NCBI RefSeq assembly: GCF_002556635.1
Contig: NZ_MWMO01000004.1
Location: 1 to 64,000, forward strand
Source of the DNA: Novosphingobium sp. PC22D
GTDB taxonomy: Bacteria; Pseudomonadota; Alphaproteobacteria; Sphingomonadales; Sphingomonadaceae
DNA length: 64,000 nt
Direction: 5' to 3'
Shown here: positions 48,868 to 57,143 of the stretch, one piece after another
Numbering within the stretch: position 1 is the first letter of the stretch
Layout of the letters: each line of letters opens with the position of its first letter
Position numbers and translations under genes: made by a program
The notes under the pieces: model-generated
The model's database searches: none
The model's input: only the letters and a program-made list of their open reading frames with translations
What the model was told of the DNA's origin: nothing

Positions 48868-51832
48868 GGCGGATCGTGCGGGGCACCGAATAGCTGTCCT
48901 TGAGCCACCTGGCGCCCGGACCGGTAAGGCTGGTGAGCCGCTCCTGCGTGAGATTGGCGATATCGAGGATCACGCTGAATCCGGAGCTGACGTGATAGCG
49001 GGCCTGCACATCGAACTGGCGGCGCGGCGCCCAGTAGACGTCTTGCCAGGCGGTATCGGGCGCGATGCTGCGCAAGGCCCGTCCGGTCCAGTTGACCGCT
49101 CCGCGCAGTTCGAAGCCGTCCTGGTTGAAGAACGCGCTGAGGTTGCGAATCTCGCCTGGCTGGCCGACCAGCCGATCGACCGCGCGCGTGGTCCCGTCCG
49201 TCAGCGGCACCGTCACGGCGCCGTCGAGCAAGGTCCAGTTGGCGCTGAATCCGAAATGGTCGAGGAACGATGCCACCGGGCCGAGCGATCCGACGACCGC
49301 GCTCGCTTCAAGCCCCGAAACATGCGCCGCCGTGGCGTTCGTGGGCCGCGTGACACGCGCATGGCGGTAGTAGACGCCGTCATAGCTATAGCCTGTCGTC
49401 ACCGCGTCGAAGATCTCGTTGCGGATCGCCTTGTGAAAGGCGGCGAGCGATACCATGCCGTCCCAGCCGCCCGGCAGCGTCCATTCCGCGCTCAGATCGA
49501 AGTTGTTTGATGATCGCGGCTTGATGCCGGGATTGCCGAGGCTGACGGTCACACCCGCCGAATCGCCGTCGCCGATCGTCGCTCCGGCCTCGAAATCGAT
49601 GGACGAGTGCGGCGCATAGCTTTCGTAACTGGGCCGGCCGATCGTCTGGCTGTAGGCCGCGCGCAATCGCAACGCGGCCCCGGGTTCGTAATTGAGCAGG
49701 ACCGAGGGCAGCAGTTTCGCGTAATGCGACGAGGTTTCGAGCGATTTCCACATGCCGTCCGCCTCGACGAAGCCTTGCGTCGTCAGACGCGTGTAATCGA
49801 ACCGCGCACCGGCCAGGACCTCCAGCCCGCCGGTTATGAGGCGCAGCAGGCCATATCCGTCCAGCGAGGTTTCGGCGTGCCGGAAATCGTCCTGAAGTTC
49901 GTCGGCCTCGCCGTCGATCCGCGTGATCTCCGCGCGGTTGGTCTCGAACATCCGCCAGGCCCGATCGGGATCGATGACAAGCAACTTGAGCCCATTCTGG
50001 TTGAACGGCAGCGCGACCGGGCTGACGTACCCCGCGTCGAGGAGAGTCAGTGCGCGGTTCGAGGTTTCGTAGGCTTCGTTGCTGAAACCGTAGGCATAGC
50101 GCGAGCGCGTGGCGGACACACCGGCGGCGAAACCGAAACAGCAGCTTTCCGCGTCCATGCCATGCCGCCAATCGGCCCGGAAAGCCTTCACGGTCGAATC
50201 CGCCGTCCGGTGGCGATGGCGCCAGTAGTCGGCCGCATAGAGCGAAAGGTCCGCGAACGCTGCGGCCGGTACGTTGAAGCTGAATTGAAAGGGCGCGGTA
50301 TCGTAGGTGAAACCCAACCGGCTGTCGCCGGCGGCGGCGCTATCGGCATCCAGTCCGGCGGTGAACTTCACCATGTCGTAGCGCTCGCGCAGCACCGCGC
50401 GCGACGTGCTGGCGTTCATCGTGACCGTGTTGCGCGCGTCCGGCGTCCACGTCGCGCCAAACTGCAGGGCCTGCGTCTCGTTGCGCGTGACCCCGTTGCG
50501 ATAGCCGACCTGGATCGCGGCCGACCCGAAATGGCCGGATGTCGCGGTCTGGTCGGCGACTGGGACGGCTTCCGGGCTGATGACGATCTCGTTGCGGGTG
50601 AAGCCGTCGCGGAACACGATGTCGGCGGCCAGTGCCGAAAGCCGAAGCGTGCCCAGATCCGCTTCCGCCCGCGCCGTCACGCCCCATTGGCGCCGGTCGC
50701 TGCCGTTGTACCAGTACTTGTCCTGCCGGGGGACGGCGATCCCGTTACCGGTGGCTCCGCCTTGCGCCAGGGTGCCGTCGTCATCGTAGAAGTTCAGATA
50801 GCCGCTGTCGGCGGTTCCATGAACGTCGCTGTTGTTGTCGAGACGGCGGTAATTCGCCGAGATCGTCAGGCCGAACCGGCGTTCCGGCCCGAAAGCGTGG
50901 CTCGCCGTCGCGGTGACGTGGGGACCCAGCGCGGACTGGCGTTGCACTTGCGAATGCCGGCTCGAGCTCGACAGGCCAGCTTCGAGCGAGACGAAGGGAT
51001 CTGCCTGCGAATCGTGGGCACTGCGCGTCCGCAGATCGACGGCGCCGCCGATGGCGTTGGGATCGAGGTTCGGCGTGAAGGTCTTTATAACCAGCAGCCG
51101 GCTTACGACGGACGCCGGCAGGATGTCGAGGCGCGCGCCCCGGCTGGCACTGTTCGAACCGGCATCGGGTATGCCCGTCGAGGCGATCGGCATGCCGTCG
51201 ATGGTGACGTTGTTGTAGGCCTGCGTCAGCCCGCGCACGACCGGCGCGATCGGCACGTCCCGCGGATGCTCGTTGTCCGCGATCGGCACGACCGAGACGC
51301 CCGGAATGCGGCGCATCGCATCGACCACGGTGCTGTCCGGCAGACGCCGCACCTCGTCGGCCGAGACGGCATCGACGATGTTGCGCGCGCGCCGCTTGGC
51401 GGCGAGCGCGCGCTGATCGGCAAACCGCTGGCCGCTGACGACGATCGGGACCGGCGGCGGGGCCGCTTGCGCCCCGCCCCCGGCCTTCGCCCTTCTTTCG
51501 TCGGTCGGTACGGCCTGTGTCCGCCTCGCTCGCGATACCGGGCCGCCCGGCAGGATCAGCACGACCGAGCCTTTCCGGCGGTAGGTCAGTCCGGTTCCGC
51601 GCAGCAGCGTCTCCAGTGCGCGCGTCACCTCCTTCCGGCCGCGCACGCCCTTCGTGCGCAGGCCCCGCAGCGCGGCGGGATCGGTGATGACCTGCAATCC
51701 GGTAACCTGGGAAAAGGTAGTCAGAGCGGCGGCGAGCGGCCCCTCCCGAATCGCGAAGACGGCCGTTTGCGCCTGCGCGGGAGAAGCCAGAGCCGCAAGC
51801 GCGGGAATCAGTAGATACCGGTGCGCAGCCAT
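48839..51832 (-). CDS. TonB-dependent transducer receptor with STN domain (FecA-like)
   Basis: A 997-residue receptor. After the signal peptide (LLIPALAALASPAQAQ) residues 20-85 form a secretin/TonB short N-terminal domain (FAIREGPLAAALTTFSQVTG, then VTRALETLLRGTGLTYRR), the mark of transducers that signal to a FecR anti-sigma factor. A long Pro/Ala linker leads to the TonB box (PIVVSGQRFADQ) and a TonB-Xanth-Caul type plug (VVRGLTQAYNNVTIDGMPIAS); the C-terminus is WGLGR. fecR- and fecI-like genes lie immediately upstream. No citrate or siderophore genes are near; phosphodiesterase and phosphate transport genes are, so the ligand may be an organophosphate. Confidence 0.92.
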   Translation of the reverse strand: MAAHRYLLIPALAALASPAQAQTAVFAIREGPLAAALTTFSQVTGLQVITDPAALRGLRTKGVRGRKEVTRALETLLRGTGLTYRRKGSVVLILPGGPVSRARRTQAVPTDERRAKAGGGAQAAPPPVPIVVSGQRFADQRALAAKRRARNIVDAVSADEVRRLPDSTVVDAMRRIPGVSVVPIADNEHPRDVPIAPVVRGLTQAYNNVTIDGMPIASTGIPDAGSNSASRGARLDILPASVVSRLLVIKTFTPNLDPNAIGGAVDLRTRSAHDSQADPFVSLEAGLSSSSRHSQVQRQSALGPHVTATASHAFGPERRFGLTISANYRRLDNNSDVHGTADSGYLNFYDDDGTLAQGGATGNGIAVPRQDKYWYNGSDRRQWGVTARAEADLGTLRLSALAADIVFRDGFTRNEIVISPEAVPVADQTATSGHFGSAAIQVGYRNGVTRNETQALQFGATWTPDARNTVTMNASTSRAVLRERYDMVKFTAGLDADSAAAGDSRLGFTYDTAPFQFSFNVPAAAFADLSLYAADYWRHRHRTADSTVKAFRADWRHGMDAESCCFGFAAGVSATRSRYAYGFSNEAYETSNRALTLLDAGYVSPVALPFNQNGLKLLVIDPDRAWRMFETNRAEITRIDGEADELQDDFRHAETSLDGYGLLRLITGGLEVLAGARFDYTRLTTQGFVEADGMWKSLETSSHYAKLLPSVLLNYEPGAALRLRAAYSQTIGRPSYESYAPHSSIDFEAGATIGDGDSAGVTVSLGNPGIKPRSSNNFDLSAEWTLPGGWDGMVSLAAFHKAIRNEIFDAVTTGYSYDGVYYRHARVTRPTNATAAHVSGLEASAVVGSLGPVASFLDHFGFSANWTLLDGAVTVPLTDGTTRAVDRLVGQPGEIRNLSAFFNQDGFELRGAVNWTGRALRSIAPDTAWQDVYWAPRRQFDVQARYHVSSGFSVILDIANLTQERLTSLTGPGARWLKDSYSVPRTIRLSLHWGLGR

Positions 51833-51876
51833 GACATCACATCCGCCGGCCCCGATCCGGGCGAGCATGTCCGCCG

Positions 51877-52854
51877 TTATCGTCTTTCGAGGATATAGGC
51901 GCTGCCGGTTTCCTCGACGGCAAAGCCATAGAGGTCCCCCAGACTGTCGAGCACGGCCTTGGACTGGCTCAGCCGAAACCGTCCGGCGACGCGTGTGCGC
52001 AGCAGGGCCGGATCTTCCACGACGATGCTCTTGTCGGTCCAGCGTTGCAGGCGGGGCACGATATCGGCAAGCGCCATGTCGGCCACCTGAAGCCAGCCGT
52101 GCTGCCAATCGGTGGCGGCGTTCCGGCCAAGCGCGACAGGCTGCGCGATCCGTCCATCGACCATGGCGGCGCGATGCATGGCGGGCACCAGCACGGCGGC
52201 CTGCCTTGCCGACGTGCCACCGAACCGCACCAGCCCGCGCTCGACTTCCAGATCGACCCGGGAATCGTTGAGGGCCAGATCGAAGCGCGTGCCCAGCACG
52301 GTCACCTCGCTATTGTCCGCGGCCACCGTGAACGGGCGCTGCGCGTCGTGGCGGACGTCGAACAGCGCTTCACCCGCGTCGAGATGGACTACGCGGCGGC
52401 CCGCATCGATCTTCGCGCGGAGCCGGGTGTTTCCGTTCAGCAGCACGATCGTGCCGTCGGACAAGGCAACGCGGCTGACTTTCGCAGTCCCGGTCGCGAA
52501 TGTTCGTTCGGGCGTCAGGGCAAAGCGGACCAGCGGCCAGACCAGCACTCCGGCCACGGCCACGCCTGCCGCAACGGCCCCGAGCGCGAGGCGCTTGTAA
52601 GGCATGCGGATACGCTCGACCCGTGCGAGGGTCTCGTCGTCGGCACCTGCCTTTTGATCATGGATGCGCAGCCCATCGGTGACGGCGTCGTCCATGCACG
52701 TCGCCCACAAGGCGTCGAACAGCTCGCGCCGGCCCGAGCCTCCCGCCAGCCACGCGGCAAAGGCCGTCGCGTCCACCGCGTTGCCGAGGTGGCGGGCGAC
52801 CCAGAGCGCGGCTTCCTCTTCGTCTTCCTGCTCTTGCGGCAACGTACCCGTCAT
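51877..52854 (-). CDS. FecR-type anti-sigma factor
   Basis: A 325-residue membrane protein. The cytoplasmic N-terminal domain (EEEAALWVARHLGNAVDATAFAAWLAGG) is DUF4880-like, a single transmembrane segment lies near residues 90-108 (ALGAVAAGVAVAGVLVWPLV), and the FecR domain follows (RVALSDGTIVLLNGNTRLRA, VLGTRFDLAL). An STN-like C-terminal part (GRFRLSQSKAVLDSLGDLYGF) would meet the receptor STN domain. It overlaps the sigma factor gene by four bases and would pass the receptor signal to it. Confidence 0.92.
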   Translation of the reverse strand: MTGTLPQEQEDEEEAALWVARHLGNAVDATAFAAWLAGGSGRRELFDALWATCMDDAVTDGLRIHDQKAGADDETLARVERIRMPYKRLALGAVAAGVAVAGVLVWPLVRFALTPERTFATGTAKVSRVALSDGTIVLLNGNTRLRAKIDAGRRVVHLDAGEALFDVRHDAQRPFTVAADNSEVTVLGTRFDLALNDSRVDLEVERGLVRFGGTSARQAAVLVPAMHRAAMVDGRIAQPVALGRNAATDWQHGWLQVADMALADIVPRLQRWTDKSIVVEDPALLRTRVAGRFRLSQSKAVLDSLGDLYGFAVEETGSAYILERR

Positions 52855-53354
52855 CCGTTCGCCGACCGGTCGAGGGCCGCTATTTCCTTGTGGAGCGAAA
52901 GCACCGCACGGGCAACATGGGCATCGACCGCCGCGGGACTGATGCGCAACGCCGCGCCGACTTCCTTCGCGGACATACCGTGCAGCCGGCGCATGATGAA
53001 AACTTCCCGGCGCTGTTCCGGCATCCGGTCCAAAATCCGGGAAACCTGCTCCAGTCGCTCGCGCTGCAGCAGGACCTGCTCGTGCGAGGGCTCGTCGCCG
53101 GCGGGTTCGAAGTCCTGCGCGGGGGTCTCCTCGGCGCGGTGCCGATGAAAGCGGACCTGATCGATGATGAGATTGCTGGCAATACGGCGCAACATCGCCC
53201 CCGTGTTTGCGATGGAACCGGGCCGGTATTGCGCAAGCCGCAGGAAACTGTCCTGAACCACATCCTCGCTCGCGAAGTGATCGTCGAGCCTGCGCCGCGC
53301 CAGGCGATACATCTCCCCGCGAAGCGAGCGGTATGCCGATTCATCGAAGTTCAA
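52851..53354 (-). CDS. ECF sigma factor, FecI family
   Basis: A 167-residue sigma factor. Region 2 (SEDVVQDSFLRLAQY, then NLIIDQVRFHRHRA) and region 4 (ILDRMPEQRREVFIMRRLHGMSAKEVGAALRISPAAVDAHV) are typical of iron-transport-type ECF factors. It leads the fecI-fecR-receptor set on the minus strand and would activate the receptor promoter when released by FecR. The start ATG at 53354 gives the usual length for this family. Confidence 0.93.
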   Translation of the reverse strand: MNFDESAYRSLRGEMYRLARRRLDDHFASEDVVQDSFLRLAQYRPGSIANTGAMLRRIASNLIIDQVRFHRHRAEETPAQDFEPAGDEPSHEQVLLQRERLEQVSRILDRMPEQRREVFIMRRLHGMSAKEVGAALRISPAAVDAHVARAVLSLHKEIAALDRSANG

Positions 53355-53513
53355 GACACGCCCCCGACCTATGCGAGGTGCCCCTATGGTTTGATCGTGA
53401 CACCTTGATGTCGAAGGGCATCAGGCAGCCGCGTGACGAATGCCGCAAGTCGAGGGAAGCGCCCGGCGCCTCGCGGGGTCATCACCTGACGGATTGGCCC
53501 CGGTCCGGTCGAG

Positions 53514-55124
53514 TCAGAAGAAGGCGGTCAGCCCCAGGAAGACGAGGGCGGAAAGGCCGGCGGCGGCGGGGAGCGTGATCACCCAGGCAGCGGCGATCGG
53601 CTTCATGAGGGCCCAGTTGGTCTGCTTGTTGACGAGGCCGATCCCGAGCACCGCGCCGATCAGGATGTGCGTGCTCGACACCGGCAGGCCCAGCGTTGAG
53701 GCGAGCATGACCACCGTCGCCGCGGCGAGCTCCGCCGCGAAGCCCGAGGCCGGATGCAGCCTGGTGAGATTGTCGCCAACGGTGCGGATCACGTCCTTGC
53801 CGATGAACCACAGGCCCACCACCAGCGCGACGCCGAACGCGATCATCGCCGGCGCCGGGACGGCGGCAGTCGCGCCCATGGCGCCGCTGTGCAGCACGTC
53901 GAGGATCGCGGCGAAGGGCCCGATGGCATTGGCGATGTCGTTGGCGCCGTGGCTGAAGGCAAACCCGCTCGCGGTGAAGACCTGGAGCCAGCTGAAGATC
54001 AGGAAGGTCGACTTGTCGAGCGATTCGCCCTTGAGCGTGCGCGCGAAGATATAGGTCGCCATCCACACGGCGGCCGCGATCATGCCCATGATGAGGTAGT
54101 TGTGGAGCGTGGTCAGCCCCAGGTGCATGTGCTTGAGGCCCTTGAACAACAGCATCGCCGAGATGATCGCCGCGCCGGCCGCCGCCACCACGGGCACCCA
54201 GTTCTGCAGGGCCTTGTGCGCCTCGAGCGAGGCCTTGCGTCCGCGCAGCGCGTGCAGTTTCCGGTAATATTCCGTCTCGAGATCCTCGGGGGTGAAGCCT
54301 TCCTCCTCCAGCGCCTCGAAATCACGCACCATCATCTGCGTGTAGGAGATCTTCTGAATGTCGCTCAGACGATCGAAGGCGCGCTTGTGCTCGGTGCGCA
54401 GTTCGCGGCGCTCGGTGTGAATGCGGTCGATCTCGGCTTTCATCCGGTCGTTGTAGTGCAGGATATGCGTCTTGATCTGGTGGAACAGCGCATAGGAAAC
54501 GGCCCCGCCCAGCAGCGGGGAGAGCACCCAGGAGACGACTATCAAGCCGATCCCGTCCCACTGCACCAGCGCCAGCGCCGCGCTTCCGCCCGAAAGCATC
54601 ACGCCCAGCGCGATCGAACTGCCGACGATGCCGCCGACGATCGAATGCGTGGTCGAGACCGGCCAGCCGCGCTTCGTCGCGAAGAGCAGCCAGAGCGCCG
54701 CCGCGAGCAGCGCGGCCATCATGATGAAGACGAACTGCATCGGCTCGACCTGCATCGCGCCGAGATCGACGATGCCGCTGCGGATCGTGTCGGTCACTTC
54801 GCCGCCGGCGATGATGGCGCCGCTCACCTCGAAGATCGCGGCGATCGCGAGCGCCTGCCTGATCGTGATCGTGCCCGCGCCCACCGACGTGCCGAACGAG
54901 TTGGCCACGTCGTTGCCGCCGATGTTGAAGGCCATGAACAGGCCGAACGCGGTGGCGAGCGTGAAGATCGCGACTTGCGCCGGGCCGGTGTAGTCGAGGC
55001 CCCAGAGCAGGAACCAGACGCTCGCCACAACCATCAGCGCGGCAAAGGCGAGATCGGTCAGGCTCCAGCGAGGCGGCCCCTGGTGCGTCGTTACCGCCAC
55101 CGTTTCGCTGATCGATCCCGTCAT
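53514..55124 (-). CDS. PiT-family inorganic phosphate transporter
   Basis: A 536-residue permease with a long charged cytoplasmic loop in the middle (about 230-330: [20 protein letters not shown]). The two family signatures [16 protein letters not shown] near 72 and [14 protein letters not shown] near 400, with [13 protein letters not shown] and [13 protein letters not shown], identify the duplicated PiT fold. ATG at 55124 is chosen because the residues before it are not family-like. It would import phosphate released by the phosphodiesterases encoded nearby. Confidence 0.92.
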   Translation of the reverse strand: MTGSISETVAVTTHQGPPRWSLTDLAFAALMVVASVWFLLWGLDYTGPAQVAIFTLATAFGLFMAFNIGGNDVANSFGTSVGAGTITIRQALAIAAIFEVSGAIIAGGEVTDTIRSGIVDLGAMQVEPMQFVFIMMAALLAAALWLLFATKRGWPVSTTHSIVGGIVGSSIALGVMLSGGSAALALVQWDGIGLIVVSWVLSPLLGGAVSYALFHQIKTHILHYNDRMKAEIDRIHTERRELRTEHKRAFDRLSDIQKISYTQMMVRDFEALEEEGFTPEDLETEYYRKLHALRGRKASLEAHKALQNWVPVVAAAGAAIISAMLLFKGLKHMHLGLTTLHNYLIMGMIAAAVWMATYIFARTLKGESLDKSTFLIFSWLQVFTASGFAFSHGANDIANAIGPFAAILDVLHSGAMGATAAVPAPAMIAFGVALVVGLWFIGKDVIRTVGDNLTRLHPASGFAAELAAATVVMLASTLGLPVSSTHILIGAVLGIGLVNKQTNWALMKPIAAAWVITLPAAAGLSALVFLGLTAFF

Positions 55125-55220
55125 ATCCCAGCGCCCGCCTTCGCCTTCGCGCCGCACCGCGGCGCGCCGCCGGACCGGTCCGGTTCGCGGCTTCGATGCT
55201 CCAGCCTTTGCAGGCGACAG

Positions 55221-55238
55221 GCGACGATCGTATGACAA
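55221..55238 (-). promoter_or_regulatory. weak PHO-box-like sequence upstream of the phosphate transporter
   Basis: On the minus strand TTGTCAT, four bases, then TCGTCGC resembles two PhoB half-sites (CTGTCAT-N4-CTGTCAT), about 100 bases upstream of the transporter start. The first half-site is good (six of seven), the second poor, so this is only a candidate. Confidence 0.25.
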
Positions 55239-55384
55239 TGGCGCGCCTCGATCTCGCGGATCGGGCGGCTCAGGCGGCGACACTTCTTCCTTGTCGGGAA
55301 GCGCAAGATCGTTGGGGCAAGCGACCGAGGCCCGCGCAAGCCAGGCAAGCGGCGCACGGCGGCACGCGGACCGTCAGCGGTCGT

Positions 55385-55612
55385 TCAGGTCCATTCGCCC
55401 CAGAGCGGCCGATCGCGAAACCGATCCGCATCGCTCTGCGCACGCAACTGCTCGAAGGGCGGCTTGAATCCGAGCGCGTCGTACATGGCCCGCTCGAGAT
55501 AGGGTGCGGCATCGCCGGCGGAATCATCGACTCGCGCGCACTCGCCGAGAACCGGCAGATCCACGCGATAAAGCCCTTTGCGTTCGCAGCCCACGCAGTC
55601 ACCATCATCCAA
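55385..55612 (-). CDS. small Cys-containing hypothetical protein
   Basis: A protein of 75 residues if the TTG at 55612 is the start (GGAAG lies five bases upstream); the frame can extend to 55654. The sequence begins DDGDCVGCERKGLYRVDLPVL and ends DRPLWGEWT, with a CxxC pair that could bind metal. Composition looks protein-like and the opposite frames do not, but I recognise no family. It is upstream of the phosphate transporter on the same strand, with a 260-base gap. Confidence 0.4.
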   Translation of the reverse strand: MDDGDCVGCERKGLYRVDLPVLGECARVDDSAGDAAPYLERAMYDALGFKPPFEQLRAQSDADRFRDRPLWGEWT

Positions 55613-55787
55613 TGAGACTTCCGGGCATGTATGGGCTGACCCCGCCAATTTCAACCGAAACGGACATAACCCGGCGCTCCATCATAGCCCGCGAGGCCTC
55701 TCCTATCTCACAGGTGGGACGCGCGCCGCGCTCCGATACCTTCGCCGCCAGACGCGCGTCAGAGCGCGCAGGATGGAGAGCAGGCGA

Positions 55788-57131
55788 ATGAACAGGCAGA
55801 CCCGCGTCCCCCCGCCGATGGACGGGCGCGATCCCTCGAACCTTCGGGGCGACGCGATCACCGGCGATCGCTACTACGCAAGGGACTTCGCGCGGAAGGA
55901 GTGGGAGCACCTCTGGTCGAGGATCTGGCACATCGCCGGCCGCCTCGCGGACATTCCCGAGGAAGGCGACTTCATGGTCCACGACTTCCTCAAGCAGTCG
56001 GTCATCGCGGTGCGCCAGGCCGACGGCTCGGTACGCGCATTTCACAATTCGTGCGGCCATCGCGGCATGCGCATGGTCGAAGGCACCAGTTCGGTCGCCG
56101 CGTTCCACTGCCCCTACCACGGCTGGCGCTGGGGTATCGACGGCACGCTTGAGCACGCGCAGGACGCCGATGTCGATTTCAGCCGGGGCAATCCGTGCGG
56201 CAAGCTCAAACTCAAGGAGCTGCGCTGCGACACCTGGGGCGGCTTCGCGTGGTACTCGATGGCCGACGAGGGCCAGAGCCTCGAGGAATTTCTCGAACCG
56301 ATGCCCGCGCTCTACCGCAACTACCCGATGGAGCGCGCGGTCCGCGTCGCCTGGTACCGCATCGAGCTCAACGCCAACTGGAAGTTCGTCACCGACAACT
56401 TCTCGGAGAGCTATCACACCCGCACCGCGCACCCCCAGGTGCCGCCGTGGATCGACCAGGACGTCGATTCGGCGCGCCACGAGATGTGGCCCAGGGGCCA
56501 TGGCCGCACGGTCCAGCCGATGCGTCCCTCGCTTTCCGACCGGCCGAGCGGCGGCGGCAACGCGATGTTCGAGGCCGAACTGAGAAAGTGGGACATCGAT
56601 CCGACGAAATACGAGAGCTACGAGGATTTCGCGTTGCAGGGCTGGAAGGACCTCAAGGCGGCCAAGCAGAAGCTCTGGAAGGACAAGGGCTACCTGCACT
56701 ACGAGCACATGGACGACGAGGAGATCACCGACAGCCCGCACACGGTGATGTTCCCGAACGTGACGATCAGCTTCCTGCCCGACAACCTCGTGCTGTTCCG
56801 CTCCGAGCCGCACGCCGATGATCCGGAGAAGTGCTACTTCGACTTGTGGTGCATGGCCTTCCCGGTCGAGGGGCAGACCGAGGTCGAATCGATCATGGCC
56901 GGCGTGAAGCCGCTGCGCGAGGCCGAAGCGTGCGAGCACCGCACGTTCGACCGGGGACGCGGCATTCCCGAACTCGCCGGGCAGATCGTCTACCAGGACA
57001 TGGAACTCGCCGAGAACATGCAGGCGGGAATGCACTCGCTGGGCTACACCGACGCGTATCTCTCGGATCAGGAAACGCGCATTCGCTTCTTCCACGAGGT
57101 GCTCAACGACTGGCTGGAAGGCCGCGTCTGA
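55788..57131 (+). CDS. Rieske oxygenase alpha subunit
   Basis: A 447-residue aromatic ring-hydroxylating oxygenase large subunit. The Rieske [2Fe-2S] ligands are in SCGHRGMR and HCPYHGW near residues 87-110. The catalytic iron motif is NWKFVTDNFSESYHTRTAHPQ near 205, with two His and the bridging Asp. ATG 55788 has GGAGAG upstream; the frame is open to 55578 but without family similarity. No ferredoxin, reductase or beta subunit is adjacent, so it must use partners encoded elsewhere. The size and motifs fit the sphingomonad group of alpha-only oxygenases that act on terpenoid, steroid or aromatic acids. Confidence 0.9.
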   Translation: MNRQTRVPPPMDGRDPSNLRGDAITGDRYYARDFARKEWEHLWSRIWHIAGRLADIPEEGDFMVHDFLKQSVIAVRQADGSVRAFHNSCGHRGMRMVEGTSSVAAFHCPYHGWRWGIDGTLEHAQDADVDFSRGNPCGKLKLKELRCDTWGGFAWYSMADEGQSLEEFLEPMPALYRNYPMERAVRVAWYRIELNANWKFVTDNFSESYHTRTAHPQVPPWIDQDVDSARHEMWPRGHGRTVQPMRPSLSDRPSGGGNAMFEAELRKWDIDPTKYESYEDFALQGWKDLKAAKQKLWKDKGYLHYEHMDDEEITDSPHTVMFPNVTISFLPDNLVLFRSEPHADDPEKCYFDLWCMAFPVEGQTEVESIMAGVKPLREAEACEHRTFDRGRGIPELAGQIVYQDMELAENMQAGMHSLGYTDAYLSDQETRIRFFHEVLNDWLEGRV

Positions 57132-57143
57132 CGAGGGCGAGCC

